Positions 42,769 through 53,049 of a stretch of DNA of 53,853 bases are shown one piece after another. The notes beneath the pieces are model-generated. The model saw nothing but the letters and a program-made list of their open reading frames with translations. It made no database searches and had not been told where the DNA came from. How positions within the stretch are numbered: the stretch's first letter is position 1; the number at the start of each line of letters is the position of its first letter. The stretch is from positions 1 through 53,853 of the forward strand of contig JAGWXF010000023.1 in NCBI GenBank assembly GCA_018970025.1, given 5' to 3'. Made by a program: the position numbers and the translations under genes. The stretch comes from Actinomycetales bacterium. GTDB lineage: Bacteria; Actinomycetota; Actinomycetes; S36-B12.

Positions 42769-45594
42769 CTATGGCTTGCGCGGCTTCTCGCGAAGCTCGA
42801 AGGTCTCGATCACGTCGTCGACCTTGACGTCCTGGAAGCTGCCGAGGTTGATGCCGCACTCGAAGCCCTCCCGCACCTCGGTGACGTCATCCTTGAACCG
42901 GCGCAGCCCGGCAATGCCGAGCCCGTCTGCTACGACTGCCCCGTCGCGGATCAACCTGGCCATGGAGTTGCGCCGGATATCCCCTGACCTCACCAGGCAT
43001 CCGGCGATGGTGCCGAACTTGGACGACTTGAAGACCTCGCGAACCTCCGCCGTGCCGAGCTGGACCTCCTCGTAGATGGGCTTGAGCATCCCCTTCAGCG
43101 CGGCCTCCACCTCCTCGATCGCCTGGTAGATGACGCTGTAGTAGCGGACCTCCACCCCCTCCTGGGCGGCGAGCTCGGCGACCTTGCCCTCCGGGCGGAC
43201 GTTGAATCCGATGATGATCGCCTTCGAGGCGCTGGCCAGGGTGACGTCGTTCTTGGTGATGGCGCCGACGCCGCGATGGATGACGCGCAGCGACACCTCG
43301 TCGCCGACGTCGATCTTCACCAGGGCGTCCTCGAGGGCCTCGACCGATCCGGATACGTCGCCCTTGATGATGAGGGTGAGCTCGGCGACCTCGCCCTTTT
43401 GGATCGACTCCAGGAAGTCCTCCAGCGAGCGCTTCACCCGGCTCTTGGCGAGCTGGGCATTGCGCTCCCGGGCCTGGCGAGTCTGGGCGATCTGCCTGGC
43501 GACGCGATCCTCCGGTACCACCAGGAAGGTGTCGCCGGCGCTCGGGACCGAGGTCAGGCCCAGGACCTGCACCGGATAGGACGGACCAGCCTCCTGGACG
43601 GGGTTGCCCTCGTCGTCGAGCATGGCCCGCACGCGCCCGAAGGCATCGCCAGCCACGATCGAGTCGCCGGCCCGCAGGGTGCCGCGCTGCACGAGCACGG
43701 TCGCCACCGGGCCGCGCCCGCGATCCAGGTGCGCCTCGATCGCCACGCCCTGGGCATCCTGGCTGGGATTGGCCCGAAGGTCGAGCGCGGCATCGGCCGT
43801 CAGCAGCACCGCGTCGAGCAGGCTGTCGATCCCCAGGCCCTGCTTGGCCGACACGTCGACGAACATCGTGTCGCCGCCGTACTCCTCGGCGACCAGGCCG
43901 TACTCGGTCAGCTGGGCGCGGACCTTGGTGGGATCGGCACCCTCCTTGTCGACCTTGTTGACGGCGACCACGATGGGCACCTGCGCCGCCTGGGCATGGT
44001 TGAGTGCCTCGATCGTCTGCGGCTTGACACCATCGTCCGCGGCCACGACCAGGATCGCGATATCCGTTACCTGGGCGCCGCGCGCACGCATCGCCGTGAA
44101 CGCCTCATGGCCAGGCGTGTCGATGAAGGTGATCGCCCGTTCGCCATCGGGCGTGAGGGCGACCACCTGATAGGCCCCGATGTGCTGCGTGATGCCGCCC
44201 GCCTCCCCGCTCACCACATTCGTGGAGCGAATCGCATCGAGCAGCTTGGTCTTGCCGTGATCGACATGGCCCATCACGGTCACCACCGGCGGCCGGGCCA
44301 TCAGGTCCTCGTCCTGGCCCTCATCCCCGCCGAACTCCAGGTCGAAGGACTCCAGCAGCTCGCGGTCCTCATCCTCGGGCGAGACCACCTCGATCTGGTA
44401 GTTGAGCTCCTCGCCCAGCAGCCGAAGGGTGTCGTCATCGATGGACTGCGTCGCGGTGACCATCTCGCCGAGGCCGATGAGCACCTTGACCAGGTCGGCC
44501 GGCGTCTCGTTGATCCGCTCGGCGAAGTCGGTGACGCTCGACCCGCGCGGGAGTCGGACGACCTCGCCGTTCCCGCGGCTGAGGCGGACACCGCCAATGG
44601 ACGGTGCCTGCATGTTGTCGAACTCCTGCCGCTTCGCGCGCTTGGACTTGCGCCCGCGCGACGGACGGCCGCCCTTGCCGAAGGCACCCGCGGTCGTGCC
44701 ACGGCCACCCGGGCCTCCGGTACGGCCGGTGAAGCCACCCGGGCCCGGGGCACCCGTCGTCCCGGTGCCTCGACCCGCGAACCCACCGCCCCCTGGCCGG
44801 CCGGCACCGGCGCCGGCACCGCGGCCAGCGAAGCCTCCGGCAGTGCGGGGACCGCCTGGCCCTGCGCCGGGCCTTCCGGCGCCCGGACCTCCAGGGCCCC
44901 CTGGACGAGGGCCACGCGCCAGCGGCATCGTGCCGGGGTTCGGTCGCGGCGCTCCGGGAACGCCCGGGCTCGCCGGCCGACCCATGCCCGTGCCCGGCCC
45001 GTACGGGCTATTGCCGGGGCGTGGCCCAGCCGGACGGCCCATGCCGGTGCTGCTGCTGTAGGGGTTGTTGCCTGGGCGAGGTCCGCCGGGGCGGGGTCCA
45101 GCCGGCCTCGGGCCCGCTGGACGGCTCCCGGCATCGGTGCCGGCGGACGCGGCTGCCGGGCGCGTCGGCCCCGCCGGACGGCCCGGCATCGGCACTGGAC
45201 CGGGGGGCGCGCCCGTGGGCAGGCCGGTAGCGGTCGCCGCCGGGGGCACCTGAGGAATTGACGGCCGCATGGCCGGCTCGGCAGGGCCAGCGGGCCCGAA
45301 ACCGGGAATGGTCGCAGAAGCAGGAGCCGCAACCGCATCGCCCGCTGCCGCGGGCTCGATCTCAGCGGCCGGTGCAGCCGACTTCTTCGCCGCTGCCTTC
45401 TTGGCCGGCTTCGCCGGGGCCGCCTCAGCCGCAGGGGCCGCGGGCATGGCCTCCTTCAGCCGGCGGACAACGGGCGCCTCGACCGTGGAGGAGGCAGATT
45501 TGACGAACTCCCCCAGCTCGGCGAGCTTGGCAAGGACGACCTTGCTCTCGACTCCGAGCTCCTTGGCGAGCTCATGTACCCGAACCTTTGACAC
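42769..45594 (-). CDS. infB: Translation initiation factor IF-2
   Basis: GTPase that brings initiator tRNA to the 30S subunit. The 941-aa protein starts with an IF2_N domain ([16 protein letters not shown]), then a low-complexity Pro/Gly/Arg/Ala region (about 50-320). That region holds a short repeat around [18 protein letters not shown] and [14 protein letters not shown] second IF2_N domain follows. The G domain has G1 GHVDHGKT (442-449), DTPGHEAF and NKVDK. C-terminal domains are complete. The GTG start at 45594 has AGGAGAG upstream, and a 9-bp hairpin lies just before it. Confidence 0.98.
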   Translation of the reverse strand: MSKVRVHELAKELGVESKVVLAKLAELGEFVKSASSTVEAPVVRRLKEAMPAAPAAEAAPAKPAKKAAAKKSAAPAAEIEPAAAGDAVAAPASATIPGFGPAGPAEPAMRPSIPQVPPAATATGLPTGAPPGPVPMPGRPAGPTRPAAASAGTDAGSRPAGPRPAGPRPGGPRPGNNPYSSSTGMGRPAGPRPGNSPYGPGTGMGRPASPGVPGAPRPNPGTMPLARGPRPGGPGGPGAGRPGAGPGGPRTAGGFAGRGAGAGAGRPGGGGFAGRGTGTTGAPGPGGFTGRTGGPGGRGTTAGAFGKGGRPSRGRKSKRAKRQEFDNMQAPSIGGVRLSRGNGEVVRLPRGSSVTDFAERINETPADLVKVLIGLGEMVTATQSIDDDTLRLLGEELNYQIEVVSPEDEDRELLESFDLEFGGDEGQDEDLMARPPVVTVMGHVDHGKTKLLDAIRSTNVVSGEAGGITQHIGAYQVVALTPDGERAITFIDTPGHEAFTAMRARGAQVTDIAILVVAADDGVKPQTIEALNHAQAAQVPIVVAVNKVDKEGADPTKVRAQLTEYGLVAEEYGGDTMFVDVSAKQGLGIDSLLDAVLLTADAALDLRANPSQDAQGVAIEAHLDRGRGPVATVLVQRGTLRAGDSIVAGDAFGRVRAMLDDEGNPVQEAGPSYPVQVLGLTSVPSAGDTFLVVPEDRVARQIAQTRQARERNAQLAKSRVKRSLEDFLESIQKGEVAELTLIIKGDVSGSVEALEDALVKIDVGDEVSLRVIHRGVGAITKNDVTLASASKAIIIGFNVRPEGKVAELAAQEGVEVRYYSVIYQAIEEVEAALKGMLKPIYEEVQLGTAEVREVFKSSKFGTIAGCLVRSGDIRRNSMARLIRDGAVVADGLGIAGLRRFKDDVTEVREGFECGINLGSFQDVKVDDVIETFELREKPRKP

Positions 45595-45608
45595 AACTCT
45601 CCTGTCTT

Positions 45609-45630
45609 CGGCCCGGGCGTACCCGGGCCG
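45609..45630 (-). promoter_or_regulatory. GC-rich hairpin directly upstream of the infB ribosome site
   Basis: CGGCCCGGG (minus strand) pairs with CCCGGGCCG across the 4-nt loop TACG. The stem ends only a few nt before AGGAGAG and the infB GTG. It could be an attenuator in the nusA-infB operon or a translational control element; there is no T-run. Confidence 0.5.
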
Positions 45631-45699
45631 TCAGTGCGAACGGCGCATCTTCAGACTCGCGCGTTCATCGGGCGAACGTCCTCATGGGTGCTCCCGACG

Positions 45700-45738
45700 T
45701 TGACGGTTGGCATTGACGGTTTGCATTGACGGTGGATC
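45700..45738. repeat. Triple 13-bp repeat in the ylxR-infB gap
   Basis: TTGACGGTTGGCA, TTGACGGTTTGCA and TTGACGGTGGATC follow each other directly (45700-45738). They lie in the 210-nt gap between ylxR and infB, which also holds the hairpin at 45609-45630. On the minus strand, short overlapping frames with ATGA junctions start here, but their significance is doubtful. Confidence 0.65.
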
Positions 45739-45804
45739 GTGGTGACCCGGACTTCGTTCGGCCCCGCTGCGAGGCCTGCGAGCCCGAGGGCCCGCGGCCA
45801 CGAA

Positions 45805-46107
45805 CTATACCCGCCCCCGGACGACGGCCTCGACATCGCTGGGATCGACCGGCATGGCGACCCGGAGCGCCCGCCCCCAGGCCTTCCGGCGCGATGCCGC
45901 CTCCAGGCAGGCAACGGTCGGGTGGATCGACGCTCCACGGCCGGGCAGGCGCTTGGCCGGGTCCGCAACCAGCCGCCCCTGGACGAGCACCACGCGCAGC
46001 AGGTCAGCCGCCAGTGCCCGCTGCCGGCACCCCAGGCAGGTGCGAACCGGCCCGAGCCCGTCAATGGGCTCCGAGCGCGGGCTACTCCGGCTTCGTCGCC
46101 GAGCCAT
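45805..46107 (-). CDS. ylxR: YlxR-family RNA-binding protein
   Basis: A 100-aa protein of the YlxR/DUF448 family encoded between nusA and infB. The signature [12 protein letters not shown] and the [13 protein letters not shown] segment are intact. The family binds RNA and has been linked to RNase P or nucleoid-type regulation in some bacteria. Its ATG lies inside the last codons of nusA (26-nt overlap). Confidence 0.93.
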   Translation of the reverse strand: MARRRSRSSPRSEPIDGLGPVRTCLGCRQRALAADLLRVVLVQGRLVADPAKRLPGRGASIHPTVACLEAASRRKAWGRALRVAMPVDPSDVEAVVRGRV

Positions 46108-47155
46108 CTGCCAGCGCGGTCATTGCCCCGACCGCCGGATCGGCGGCAGGTTCGGCTGAGGCTGGGCCTGCGGCGTCCGCTGCCGCCTCAGGTGCAGCAT
46201 CGGAGCGAATGTCGATGCGCCAGCCCGTCATCCTGGCCACCAGCCGGGCGTTCTGCCCCTCGCGTCCGATGGCAAGCGACAGCTGATAGTCCGGCACGGT
46301 CACCCGCGCGGCACGCGCAACTGGGTCGACGACGACCACCTTGCTCACCCGGGCCGGTGAGAGGGCGTGGGCGATCATCTCCGCCGGGTCGTCGCTGTAG
46401 TCGACGATGTCGATCTTCTCCCCGCCGAGCTCGGCCATGACGGCCCTGACCCGCTGCCCCATCGGGCCGATGCAGGCGCCCTTGGCGTTCACCCCCGGAA
46501 CCGCGGTGCGCACCGCGATCTTGGTCCGGTGGCCCGCCTCGCGGGCAATGGCGCAGATCTGGACGGTCCCGTCCGCGATCTCGGGAACCTCGAGCGCGAA
46601 CAGCGCCTTCACCAGTCCCGGATGGGTCCGCGAGACCGTGACCTGCGGTCCCTTGAACCCCTTGCGAACGGCCGTGACCAGCGCCTTGATGCGCATCCCG
46701 TGCGGATAGGACTCACCCGCGGCCTGCTCCTCGGGCGGCAGGCTGGCCTCCAGCTTGCCGATGTCGATGCGGACCATCCTCGGGTTGGTCGACTGCTGGA
46801 CGACGCCGGAGACCAGGTCGCCCTCCCGGCCGGTGAACTCACTCAGCGTGACGTCGCCCTCGGCCTCGCGCAGCCGGGCCAGCAGGACCTGCCGGGCGGT
46901 CGTCGCCGCAATCCGGCCAAAGCCATCAGGGGTGTCGTCGTACTCGCCGAGGACGTTTCCCTCGTCGTCGAGCTGCACCGCATGCACCACGACGTGGCCG
47001 GTGCGACGGTCCAGGCTCACGCGGGCACGCTCTGCCGAGCCCTGGGTGCGGTGGTACGCGACCAGCAGTGCCTGCTCGATGGTCTGGACCACCACGTCCA
47101 GGGACAGGTCCTTCTCGCGGACCAGGGCCTTCAGCGCGCCGACGTCGATATCCAT
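46082..47155 (-). CDS. nusA: Transcription termination/antitermination factor NusA
   Basis: RNA polymerase-binding factor that modulates pausing and termination. A 357-aa protein with an N-terminal RNAP-binding domain ([19 protein letters not shown]), an S1 domain ([20 protein letters not shown]) and two KH domains ([40 protein letters not shown]). The C-terminal tail is short and acidic, without the AR repeats of E. coli NusA, as in other actinobacteria. The ATG at 47155 has GGAG 7 nt upstream; a GTG at 47173 overlaps the rimP stop and is a possible alternative. Confidence 0.96.
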   Translation of the reverse strand: MDIDVGALKALVREKDLSLDVVVQTIEQALLVAYHRTQGSAERARVSLDRRTGHVVVHAVQLDDEGNVLGEYDDTPDGFGRIAATTARQVLLARLREAEGDVTLSEFTGREGDLVSGVVQQSTNPRMVRIDIGKLEASLPPEEQAAGESYPHGMRIKALVTAVRKGFKGPQVTVSRTHPGLVKALFALEVPEIADGTVQICAIAREAGHRTKIAVRTAVPGVNAKGACIGPMGQRVRAVMAELGGEKIDIVDYSDDPAEMIAHALSPARVSKVVVVDPVARAARVTVPDYQLSLAIGREGQNARLVARMTGWRIDIRSDAAPEAAADAAGPASAEPAADPAVGAMTALADGSATKPE

Positions 47156-47169
47156 GCCATCGCTCCAGG

Positions 47170-47685
47170 TCACTCGTCGCTTGTCGCGGGCTCGTCCGTG
47201 GCGCTGGCATCCGCCCCGCGATTGAACTCCACCTGCACGATCGCACGCCTGACGTCGCCGAGGTCGATCGCGCGCTCGCCGCCTGCGTCGAGGGCAAGCA
47301 CCGCCCGGCCGGCCCCGGACTCATCGACCGCAGCGACCCGGCCGCTGACAACCGTGCCGTCGGCAAGGGTCGCCTCGACCAGCCGGCCAGCGGCCCGCCG
47401 CCAGTGCCGCGGCTCGACCAGCGGACGGTCCACGCCCGGCGAGGTGACCTCAAGCACGTAGGCGCCGTCGAACCAGGAGGCGACCGGCTCGGCATCCAGG
47501 ACCGCGGAGATCAGCGTGCTCGCCTCCGCGACGGTGTCCAGGTCGACGCCGCCATCACGGTCGATGACCACTCGCACCAGCTCACGTCGCCCGGCCCTGC
47601 TCACGCGGACGTCCTCGAGGTCGACGCCCGAGCCAGCCAGGGGCCCGGTCAGCCGGCGGCGCAGGTCGTCTGCCGACGCTGCCAT
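47170..47685 (-). CDS. rimP: Ribosome maturation factor RimP
   Basis: Needed for 30S assembly. From the ATG at 47685, with GGGAGG 4 nt upstream, the protein has 171 aa. Family segments are [38 protein letters not shown] and [14 protein letters not shown]. The C-terminal SH3-like domain follows. Frames extending upstream to 47829 lack similarity. It is the first gene of the rimP-nusA-ylxR-infB operon and is divergent from the lipoprotein gene across 171 nt. Confidence 0.94.
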   Translation of the reverse strand: MAASADDLRRRLTGPLAGSGVDLEDVRVSRAGRRELVRVVIDRDGGVDLDTVAEASTLISAVLDAEPVASWFDGAYVLEVTSPGVDRPLVEPRHWRRAAGRLVEATLADGTVVSGRVAAVDESGAGRAVLALDAGGERAIDLGDVRRAIVQVEFNRGADASATDEPATSDE

Positions 47686-47856
47686 GCTGCCTCCCTGGAT
47701 GCAGTTGTGGGGTTCCATCGCGCCGTGCTCGGTTCGCGGATCGAGCTGCTCGATCATGCCATCGTACCTGCGTGCGGGGTGGCAGGACCCTGCGTGCCAT
47801 TGTTGGCCCGTGGCTCGGCTGCCGATCATGCAAGAGTCAGTGACCCGGAGGCGTCA

Positions 47857-48369
47857 GTGACCTGGACGGGCCCGGGCGTTCAGGGCCGGGCCCACGCAGG
47901 CGGCCTGGGCCGGCGCGGCTTCCTCGCCGGGGCCGCGGCGCTGGCTGGCTCCATGGCCCTGGCAGCCTGCTCCTCTGCATCGCCCACGTCGGCGGATGCG
48001 GATGCGGATGCGATTGCGGTCCGGGCGCAGGTGGCCGACGCCGAGGCCGCGCTGATCGCCCAGTACGCCACCACGGTGGCGGCCTTCCCCGAGCTGGCTG
48101 CCGGGCTGCAGCCGATCCTGCGCGAGCATCAGGCGCACCTTGCGGCGATGGGCACCGGGCTCGCGACGGATGCATCGACCCCCGTCGGCCAGCCGCCAGC
48201 GACGGCTGCCCAGGCACTCATCGCCCTGGCCGATGCCGAGCGCACGGCGGCGCAGCAGCGGCGCGAGGCATGCGTTGCGGCAAGCGACGGCGAGCTCGCC
48301 CGGATCCTCGCCCTGATCGCCGCCTCCGAGGCCGCGCACGTTCCAGCCCTGGGCGAGATCCGCGCATGA
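47857..48369 (+). CDS. Tat-type helical lipoprotein, partner of the ferritin-like protein
   Basis: A 170-aa exported protein. The N-terminus has a twin-arginine pattern GRRGFLAGAAALAGSMALAAC ending in a lipobox (ALAAC, shown here within a 20-residue limit as RRGFLAG..ALAAC), so Tat export and lipidation are likely. The mature part is helical, with AEAALIAQYATTVAAFPELA, HQAHLAAMG and ADAERTAAQQRREACV, the look of a four-helix, ferritin-like bundle. GGAGG lies 5 nt before the GTG start. It overlaps the DUF4439 gene by ATGA. Function unknown. Confidence 0.8.
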   Translation: MTWTGPGVQGRAHAGGLGRRGFLAGAAALAGSMALAACSSASPTSADADADAIAVRAQVADAEAALIAQYATTVAAFPELAAGLQPILREHQAHLAAMGTGLATDASTPVGQPPATAAQALIALADAERTAAQQRREACVAASDGELARILALIAASEAAHVPALGEIRA

Positions 48370-48776
48370 GCGAGCAGCAGGCGAGGAATGCCGCGATCGC
48401 AGGAGAGGACGCCTGCATCTACGCCTACGGGATCATCGGCGCACACCTGGCCGCTGCCGGCCAGCGCAAGGCGCGCCGGGCCCTGGACAGCCACCGTGCC
48501 TGGCGCGACCGGCTCCTGGCAGCGGGCGACTACGTGCCCGGATCAGCGGCCTACGAACTCCCGTTCCCGGTGCAGGACGCCGCCGCAGCCCGTCGGCTGG
48601 CCATCCTGGTCGAGCAGCGCATGGTGCCGGCGTACGCCGACCTCGCTGCGTCGACGAGCGGTGACCTGCGAGCGCAGGCCGTGCAGGCGGGCTGCGAGTG
48701 CGCTGCGCGATCGGTGGCCTGGGGAGGTCCCACCCAGGCCTTCCCGGGCCTGGACTCCCCGGCTGCCCAGGACTAG
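48366..48776 (+). CDS. DUF4439 ferritin-like protein
   Basis: A 136-aa protein with the DUF4439 pattern: EDACIYAYGIIGAHLAAAGQ, SHRAWRDRLLAAG, AAYELPFPVQDAAAARRLAI and VEQRMVPAYADLAA. The family has a ferritin-like four-helix fold; metal use is not established. No signal peptide is seen, so it may be cytosolic, unlike its lipoprotein neighbour. The ATG overlaps the upstream TGA. Its stop overlaps the stop of the convergent TauE gene (CTAG). Confidence 0.87.
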   Translation: MSEQQARNAAIAGEDACIYAYGIIGAHLAAAGQRKARRALDSHRAWRDRLLAAGDYVPGSAAYELPFPVQDAAAARRLAILVEQRMVPAYADLAASTSGDLRAQAVQAGCECAARSVAWGGPTQAFPGLDSPAAQD

Positions 48777-49576
48777 GACGTCCGCGAGCCCACGAGTGGC
48801 GCGACGATCTCCCAGCCCAGCCGTGCGATCAGGATCCCGACCACCGCCAGGAAGACCACCCGCACGAAGGCACTGCCCCGCCTGATCGCCATCCTGGCGC
48901 CGATGATCGCGCCGGCCAGGTTGCAGGCGCCCATGAGCAGGCCCAGGCCCCAGAGCACCGAGCCGGCAAGTCCGAACACGATCAGGGCGGCCAGGTTCGT
49001 CCCGGCATTGACGATCTTGGCGGTCGCCGACGCGTTGAGGAAGGAGTACCCCAGGCCCGCCACCAGCACCATGAGCAGGAAGGAGCCCGTCCCCGGGCCC
49101 AGGAGGCCGTCGTAGCAGCCGATGCCGAACCCCGCCGCTACCGCCACGACGTAGTGGCGCCGGCGCCCCGGCCAGCGCAGTCGCTGCTCGGCTCCCAGCT
49201 GGGGGCGGAGCAGGGTCCACAGCCAGACCCCCACCAGCAGCAGCCAGATGGCCGGGCGGAAGGCAGCCGCCGGAATGCGGGTGGCCAGGCTCGCCCCGAT
49301 CGCCGATCCCATGATCGCCGCCAGCGCCATCGGCAGTGCCGTTCGCAGGTCGACGACGGACGTGCGCACGTAGGTGGTCGCCGCGCCCGTCGTGCCGATG
49401 ATGCTGGCCAGCTTGTTGGTGCCGAGGGCAGCGGCGGGGGCCGCCTGCGGAACGGCGACCAGCAGCGACGGCAGCTGCAGCAGCCCGCCCCCGCCCGAGA
49501 CCGCGTCGACCCAGCCTGCCCCCGCCGCCGCCAGGCACAGCAGCAGCACGGCCGCCGGGTCGAGCCCTGGGATCAC
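48773..49576 (-). CDS. TauE/SafE-family membrane permease
   Basis: A 267-aa membrane protein with about eight helices in two repeated halves. The family motifs VDAVSGGGGLLQLPSLL and LGTNKLASIIGT are in the first half, and GCYDGLLGPGTGSFLLM and NASATAKIVNAGTNLAAL in the second. Relatives export sulfite or sulfoacetate; the substrate here is unknown. The GTG start overlaps the stop of the HAD gene by 4 nt, so the two are coupled. Confidence 0.92.
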   Translation of the reverse strand: MIPGLDPAAVLLLCLAAAGAGWVDAVSGGGGLLQLPSLLVAVPQAAPAAALGTNKLASIIGTTGAATTYVRTSVVDLRTALPMALAAIMGSAIGASLATRIPAAAFRPAIWLLLVGVWLWTLLRPQLGAEQRLRWPGRRRHYVVAVAAGFGIGCYDGLLGPGTGSFLLMVLVAGLGYSFLNASATAKIVNAGTNLAALIVFGLAGSVLWGLGLLMGACNLAGAIIGARMAIRRGSAFVRVVFLAVVGILIARLGWEIVAPLVGSRTS

Positions 49577-50331
49577 GGGGCAGGGTGCCGGTGCTGGCCG
49601 AGCCAGCCAGTCACGATGCCCAGGACATCCCCGAGCCGGTGGGCCACGGCATCCGGCACCGCGCTCGCATCCGGAACCTGGTCATCAGGGATCCGGGAAT
49701 GCGGGATCCACACGGTGCGCATGCCGGCCTGCTGGGCGCCGAGGATGTCGTCCCAGAGCCGGTCGCCGACGAAGACCGAGGCCCCTGGGGCAACGTCGAG
49801 CGCTGCGCAGATGGCAGCGAAGGCCTCCGAGTGCGGCTTGGCGACCTGCATCTCGCTGGTGTAGGCCGCGGCATCGATCAGGTCGAGCAGGTCATCCCTG
49901 GCGAAGACCTCCTGGTGGTGGGTCCTGGGCCACATGGTGTTGCTCAGCACCCCGACCCTCAGGCCCATCTCGCGCAATGCCCGCAGCAGGCCGTGGGCAT
50001 CGGGATCGGCCAGGGTATGGGGCGCCCAGAAGTCCAGGTAGGAGCCCAGGGCGCGCAGGTGCCGGGCGCTGGTGGTGTCGATGCCCCGATCGAGGAAGAG
50101 GGCCTCGAGCGCCCCGGTGCTCACTGCTCCCTGGGACGCCTGCTGCCGGCGCCACCGCTGCATCTCCGCATCGGCGAGCTCCTGGGCCAGCGACGAGGCG
50201 TTTGGCGGGTCGTAGATCTCGGCATAGGCGTACCACTGGGCGTGCAGGTCGATCTCATGCCATGGGGTCAGGGTGCCGCCCCAGTCGAAGATCACCGCCT
50301 CGATCGCCCGTTCGCCGGGCGTCGCACGCAC
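49573..50331 (-). CDS. HAD-superfamily protein with altered motif I
   Basis: A 252-aa haloacid-dehalogenase-like protein with a helical cap. Motif I is FDWGGTL: the nucleophile D16 is present but the usual second Asp (D-x-D) is Gly18. Motif II is VLSNT, motif III includes VAKPHSEAF and motif IV is VFVGDRLWDDI. Without the second Asp, phosphatase acid-base chemistry is doubtful; dehalogenases also lack it, and this DWGGTL form occurs in other actinobacterial HAD proteins. It starts with GTG directly after the proS stop. Confidence 0.88.
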   Translation of the reverse strand: MRATPGERAIEAVIFDWGGTLTPWHEIDLHAQWYAYAEIYDPPNASSLAQELADAEMQRWRRQQASQGAVSTGALEALFLDRGIDTTSARHLRALGSYLDFWAPHTLADPDAHGLLRALREMGLRVGVLSNTMWPRTHHQEVFARDDLLDLIDAAAYTSEMQVAKPHSEAFAAICAALDVAPGASVFVGDRLWDDILGAQQAGMRTVWIPHSRIPDDQVPDASAVPDAVAHRLGDVLGIVTGWLGQHRHPAP

Positions 50332-52116
50332 CTAGGCGCCGATCGAAACGGCCGGGCCGGATCGGACCGCCTCGGCGATCCTCGCCACGGCCTGGTCGAC
50401 CTCGACATCCACCCGCTCCCCCGTGCGGCGATCCTTCACCTCGATGCATCCCTCGGTCAGCCGCTTGCCGACGATGACGATGGTCGGCACCCCGATCAGC
50501 TCGGAGTCGTTGAACTTCACTCCCGGGGAGACGCCCTGCCGATCGTCGAGCAGGACCCGGATGCCATTCGCCTCGAGCTCGGCCCCCAGCCGCTCGGCCG
50601 TCTCGTAGGCCACGGGATCCTTGCCGGTAGCGATGAGATGGACGTCGGCAGGCGCCACCTCGCGAGGCCAGATCAGGCCCTTGTCGTCGTGGGACTGCTC
50701 GGCGATGGCGGCCACCGCCCGGGAGACCCCGATGCCGTAGGAGCCCATGGTCACGGTGACCAGCTCACCCCGGTCGTCCAGGACCCGCAGGCCCAGTGCC
50801 TCGGCGTACTTGCGGCCGAGCTGGAAGATGTGGCCGATCTCGATGCCCCTGGCCAGCGTGAGCGCCCCGCCGCAAGCGGGGCAGGCATCCCCCTCGAGAA
50901 CCTCGGCAACCTCGATGGTGCCGTCCGCGGTGAAGTCCCGCCCCATGGTCAGGTCGTAGACATGGCACCCCGGCTGATTGGCTCCGGTGATCCACCTCGT
51001 CCCGACGACCACGCGAGGATCGACCAGGTAGCGCACACCGGCGGCCGCCCCCAGCGCCTGCGGACCGATGTAGCCCTTCACCAGCACCGGGTACCGCGCG
51101 AAATCCGCCTCCTCGAAGGTCCGCGCGACCGCGGGATGCAGCACCGCCTCCAGTCGCTTGATGTCCACCTCCCGGTCCCCCGGAAGGCCGACCACCAGGG
51201 GGGCCTGGGCACCCGATGGCTCGGTCACCATGAAGACCACGTTCTTGAGGGTGTCGCCGGCCGTCCACGGGCGATCCGGGCGAGCAAGGTCGGGCCGCCC
51301 ATTCGACAGCTGGACCAGCGAGTCGATGGTCGGCGTGTCGGGCGTCTGCTCGACGTGGGCCGCCGGGATCCCGGCCAGCTCGACTGACGCGGGGGGAACC
51401 GTGGTGACCGCCTCGACATTGGCCGCGTAGTCGCATGCGGTGCATCGGACGAAGGTGTCCTCGCCGACCTCGGTCGGCGCCAGGAACTCCTCGCTGGCCG
51501 AGCCGCCCATGGCTCCGGACATCGCCGAGACGATGACGTACTGCAGTCCGAGCCGGCCGAAGGTCGTGATGTAGGCATCGCGATGCCGCTGATAGGAGTG
51601 GCGCAGGCCCTCGTCGTCGATGTCGAACGAGTAGGAGTCCTTCATCACGAACTCCCGGCCGCGCAGGATGCCTGCCCGTGGCCGTGCCTCGTCCCGGTAC
51701 TTCGTCTGGATCTGGTAGAGGACGACCGGCAGATCCCTGTACGAGGAGTACTCCCCCTTGACCATCAGGGTGAACATCTCCTCGTGGGTCGGCCCGAGGA
51801 GGTAGTCGGCCTCCTTGCGATCCTGCAGCCGGAACAGGGTGTCGCCGTACTCCGTCCAGCGATGGGTCTGCTCATAGGGCTCGCGCGGCAGCAGGGCCGG
51901 GAAGTGCACCTCCTGGAAGCCGGCTGCGTCCATCTCCTCGCGAATGATGCGCTCGACGTTGCGATAGACCAGGTACCCGAGCGGGAGCCAGGAGAAGACC
52001 CCCGGGGCGATGCGGCGCACGTACCCGGCGCGGACCAGCAGGCGATGGCTGGGAACCTCGGCGTCAGCGGGATCCTCGCGCAGGGTGCGCAGGAACAGGT
52101 TCGACATGCGGAGCAT
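50332..52116 (-). CDS. proS: Prolyl-tRNA synthetase (bacterial type with editing insert)
   Basis: Class II aminoacyl-tRNA synthetase of 594 aa. It has the N-terminal [20 protein letters not shown], motif 1 region, motif 2 [20 protein letters not shown], and motif 3 [13 protein letters not shown]. The long insert (about residues 225-400) is the editing INS domain found in the bacterial form. The C-terminal anticodon-binding domain includes [20 protein letters not shown]. The start MLRMSNLF can be at the first or fourth residue. It is followed immediately by the HAD gene. Confidence 0.97.
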   Translation of the reverse strand: MLRMSNLFLRTLREDPADAEVPSHRLLVRAGYVRRIAPGVFSWLPLGYLVYRNVERIIREEMDAAGFQEVHFPALLPREPYEQTHRWTEYGDTLFRLQDRKEADYLLGPTHEEMFTLMVKGEYSSYRDLPVVLYQIQTKYRDEARPRAGILRGREFVMKDSYSFDIDDEGLRHSYQRHRDAYITTFGRLGLQYVIVSAMSGAMGGSASEEFLAPTEVGEDTFVRCTACDYAANVEAVTTVPPASVELAGIPAAHVEQTPDTPTIDSLVQLSNGRPDLARPDRPWTAGDTLKNVVFMVTEPSGAQAPLVVGLPGDREVDIKRLEAVLHPAVARTFEEADFARYPVLVKGYIGPQALGAAAGVRYLVDPRVVVGTRWITGANQPGCHVYDLTMGRDFTADGTIEVAEVLEGDACPACGGALTLARGIEIGHIFQLGRKYAEALGLRVLDDRGELVTVTMGSYGIGVSRAVAAIAEQSHDDKGLIWPREVAPADVHLIATGKDPVAYETAERLGAELEANGIRVLLDDRQGVSPGVKFNDSELIGVPTIVIVGKRLTEGCIEVKDRRTGERVDVEVDQAVARIAEAVRSGPAVSIGA

Positions 52117-52129
52117 CGCGACACCCTAC

Positions 52130-52164
52130 TGACGCGCGTCACCTGCGCGCACGCCGCATGCGGC
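52130..52164. promoter_or_regulatory. Two short perfect palindromes upstream of proS
   Basis: TGACGCGCGTCA (52130-52141) and GCCGCATGCGGC (52153-52164) fill most of the 49-nt gap between the GNAT stop and the proS start. They could act as a terminator for the GNAT gene or as an operator for proS. The support is symmetry alone. Confidence 0.35.
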
Positions 52165-52165
52165 A

Positions 52166-53026
52166 TCAGAACAGGACGGTGGCGAAGGTTCCGACCTGCT
52201 CGAATCCGACTCGCGCGTACGTCTTGCGGGCGGGCGTGTTGAAGTCATTGACGTACAGGGAGACGACCGGCGCGATGGAGTCCTGGGCCTGGCGCACGAC
52301 TGCGGACATCGCCGCAGCCGCGATGCCGCGCCCGCGCAGCGCATGGGCGGCCCATACCCCCTGCACCTGGCAGGCCTGAGCGGTCGCGCAGCCGACCTCC
52401 GCCTTGAACTGCACCTGGCCGTCCTCGATCCAGGCGAAGGCCCGGCCCTGCCTGATCAGGTCGGCCACCCGGGCCCGGTACGCGGCCCCCGACCCGCCGG
52501 CGACCGGGGAGACCCCGACCTCCTCGGTGAACATGTCGATGCAGGCGGGCATCAGAATGTCGAGCTCGGCGATGTCCACCCGGCGAACCCGAGGGTCGGA
52601 CTCGACCTGCGGACTGCCATGCAGCGCCAGCAGGGGCTGGGCATGACGCACGTCTCGTGCCGGCCCCCAGGCGGGCTCCAGCAGGCGCCAGAGGTCGAGT
52701 ACCTCCTCGGCCGGGCCGATGAACGACGAGCAGCGGCGCCCGGCGAGCCTCAGCCGGTCCGCGAAGGCCGCTCGGCTGGCGGCCGTCGTCCGGACCGGGA
52801 CGAGGTTGGCTCCTACGAAGAGCATCGACTCCAGGGTTCCGCCGGCAAACCACCCCAGGAGCTCTCCGCCCAGGCGCCAGGGGTCCGCGCCAGCCATCCG
52901 GATCCGCGACTCGATGAAGCAATTGGCCACCGGGTCATCGCCGACCATGGCAAGCGCCGCGGCCAGGTCGGCGGCTGCGAGGTGACGGACACGGCTGCGC
53001 ACGCCGCGACGATAGACGCCGAGCAT
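52166..53026 (-). CDS. GNAT N-acetyltransferase with DUF4081 N-terminal domain
   Basis: A 286-aa protein of the actinobacterial type encoded between ispG and proS. The N-terminal half (DPVANCFIESRIRMAG, ELLGWFAGGTLESMLFVGAN) fits DUF4081. The C-terminal half is a GNAT fold with VQGVWAAHALRGRGIAAAAM, the acetyl-CoA loop, then LYVNDFNTPARKTYARVGFE. The substrate is unknown. It lies 23 nt downstream of the ispG stop. Confidence 0.92.
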   Translation of the reverse strand: MLGVYRRGVRSRVRHLAAADLAAALAMVGDDPVANCFIESRIRMAGADPWRLGGELLGWFAGGTLESMLFVGANLVPVRTTAASRAAFADRLRLAGRRCSSFIGPAEEVLDLWRLLEPAWGPARDVRHAQPLLALHGSPQVESDPRVRRVDIAELDILMPACIDMFTEEVGVSPVAGGSGAAYRARVADLIRQGRAFAWIEDGQVQFKAEVGCATAQACQVQGVWAAHALRGRGIAAAAMSAVVRQAQDSIAPVVSLYVNDFNTPARKTYARVGFEQVGTFATVLF

Positions 53027-53049
53027 GCGATCCGCTGAGCCTTGCCCGG

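Noticed and set aside
45640..45730. Chain of very short ATGA-linked frames before infB as real leader peptides
   Set aside because: They are 5-14 codons, not repeated as identical peptides, and ATGA junctions are expected often by chance in this composition. Only the DNA repeat and hairpin are retained.
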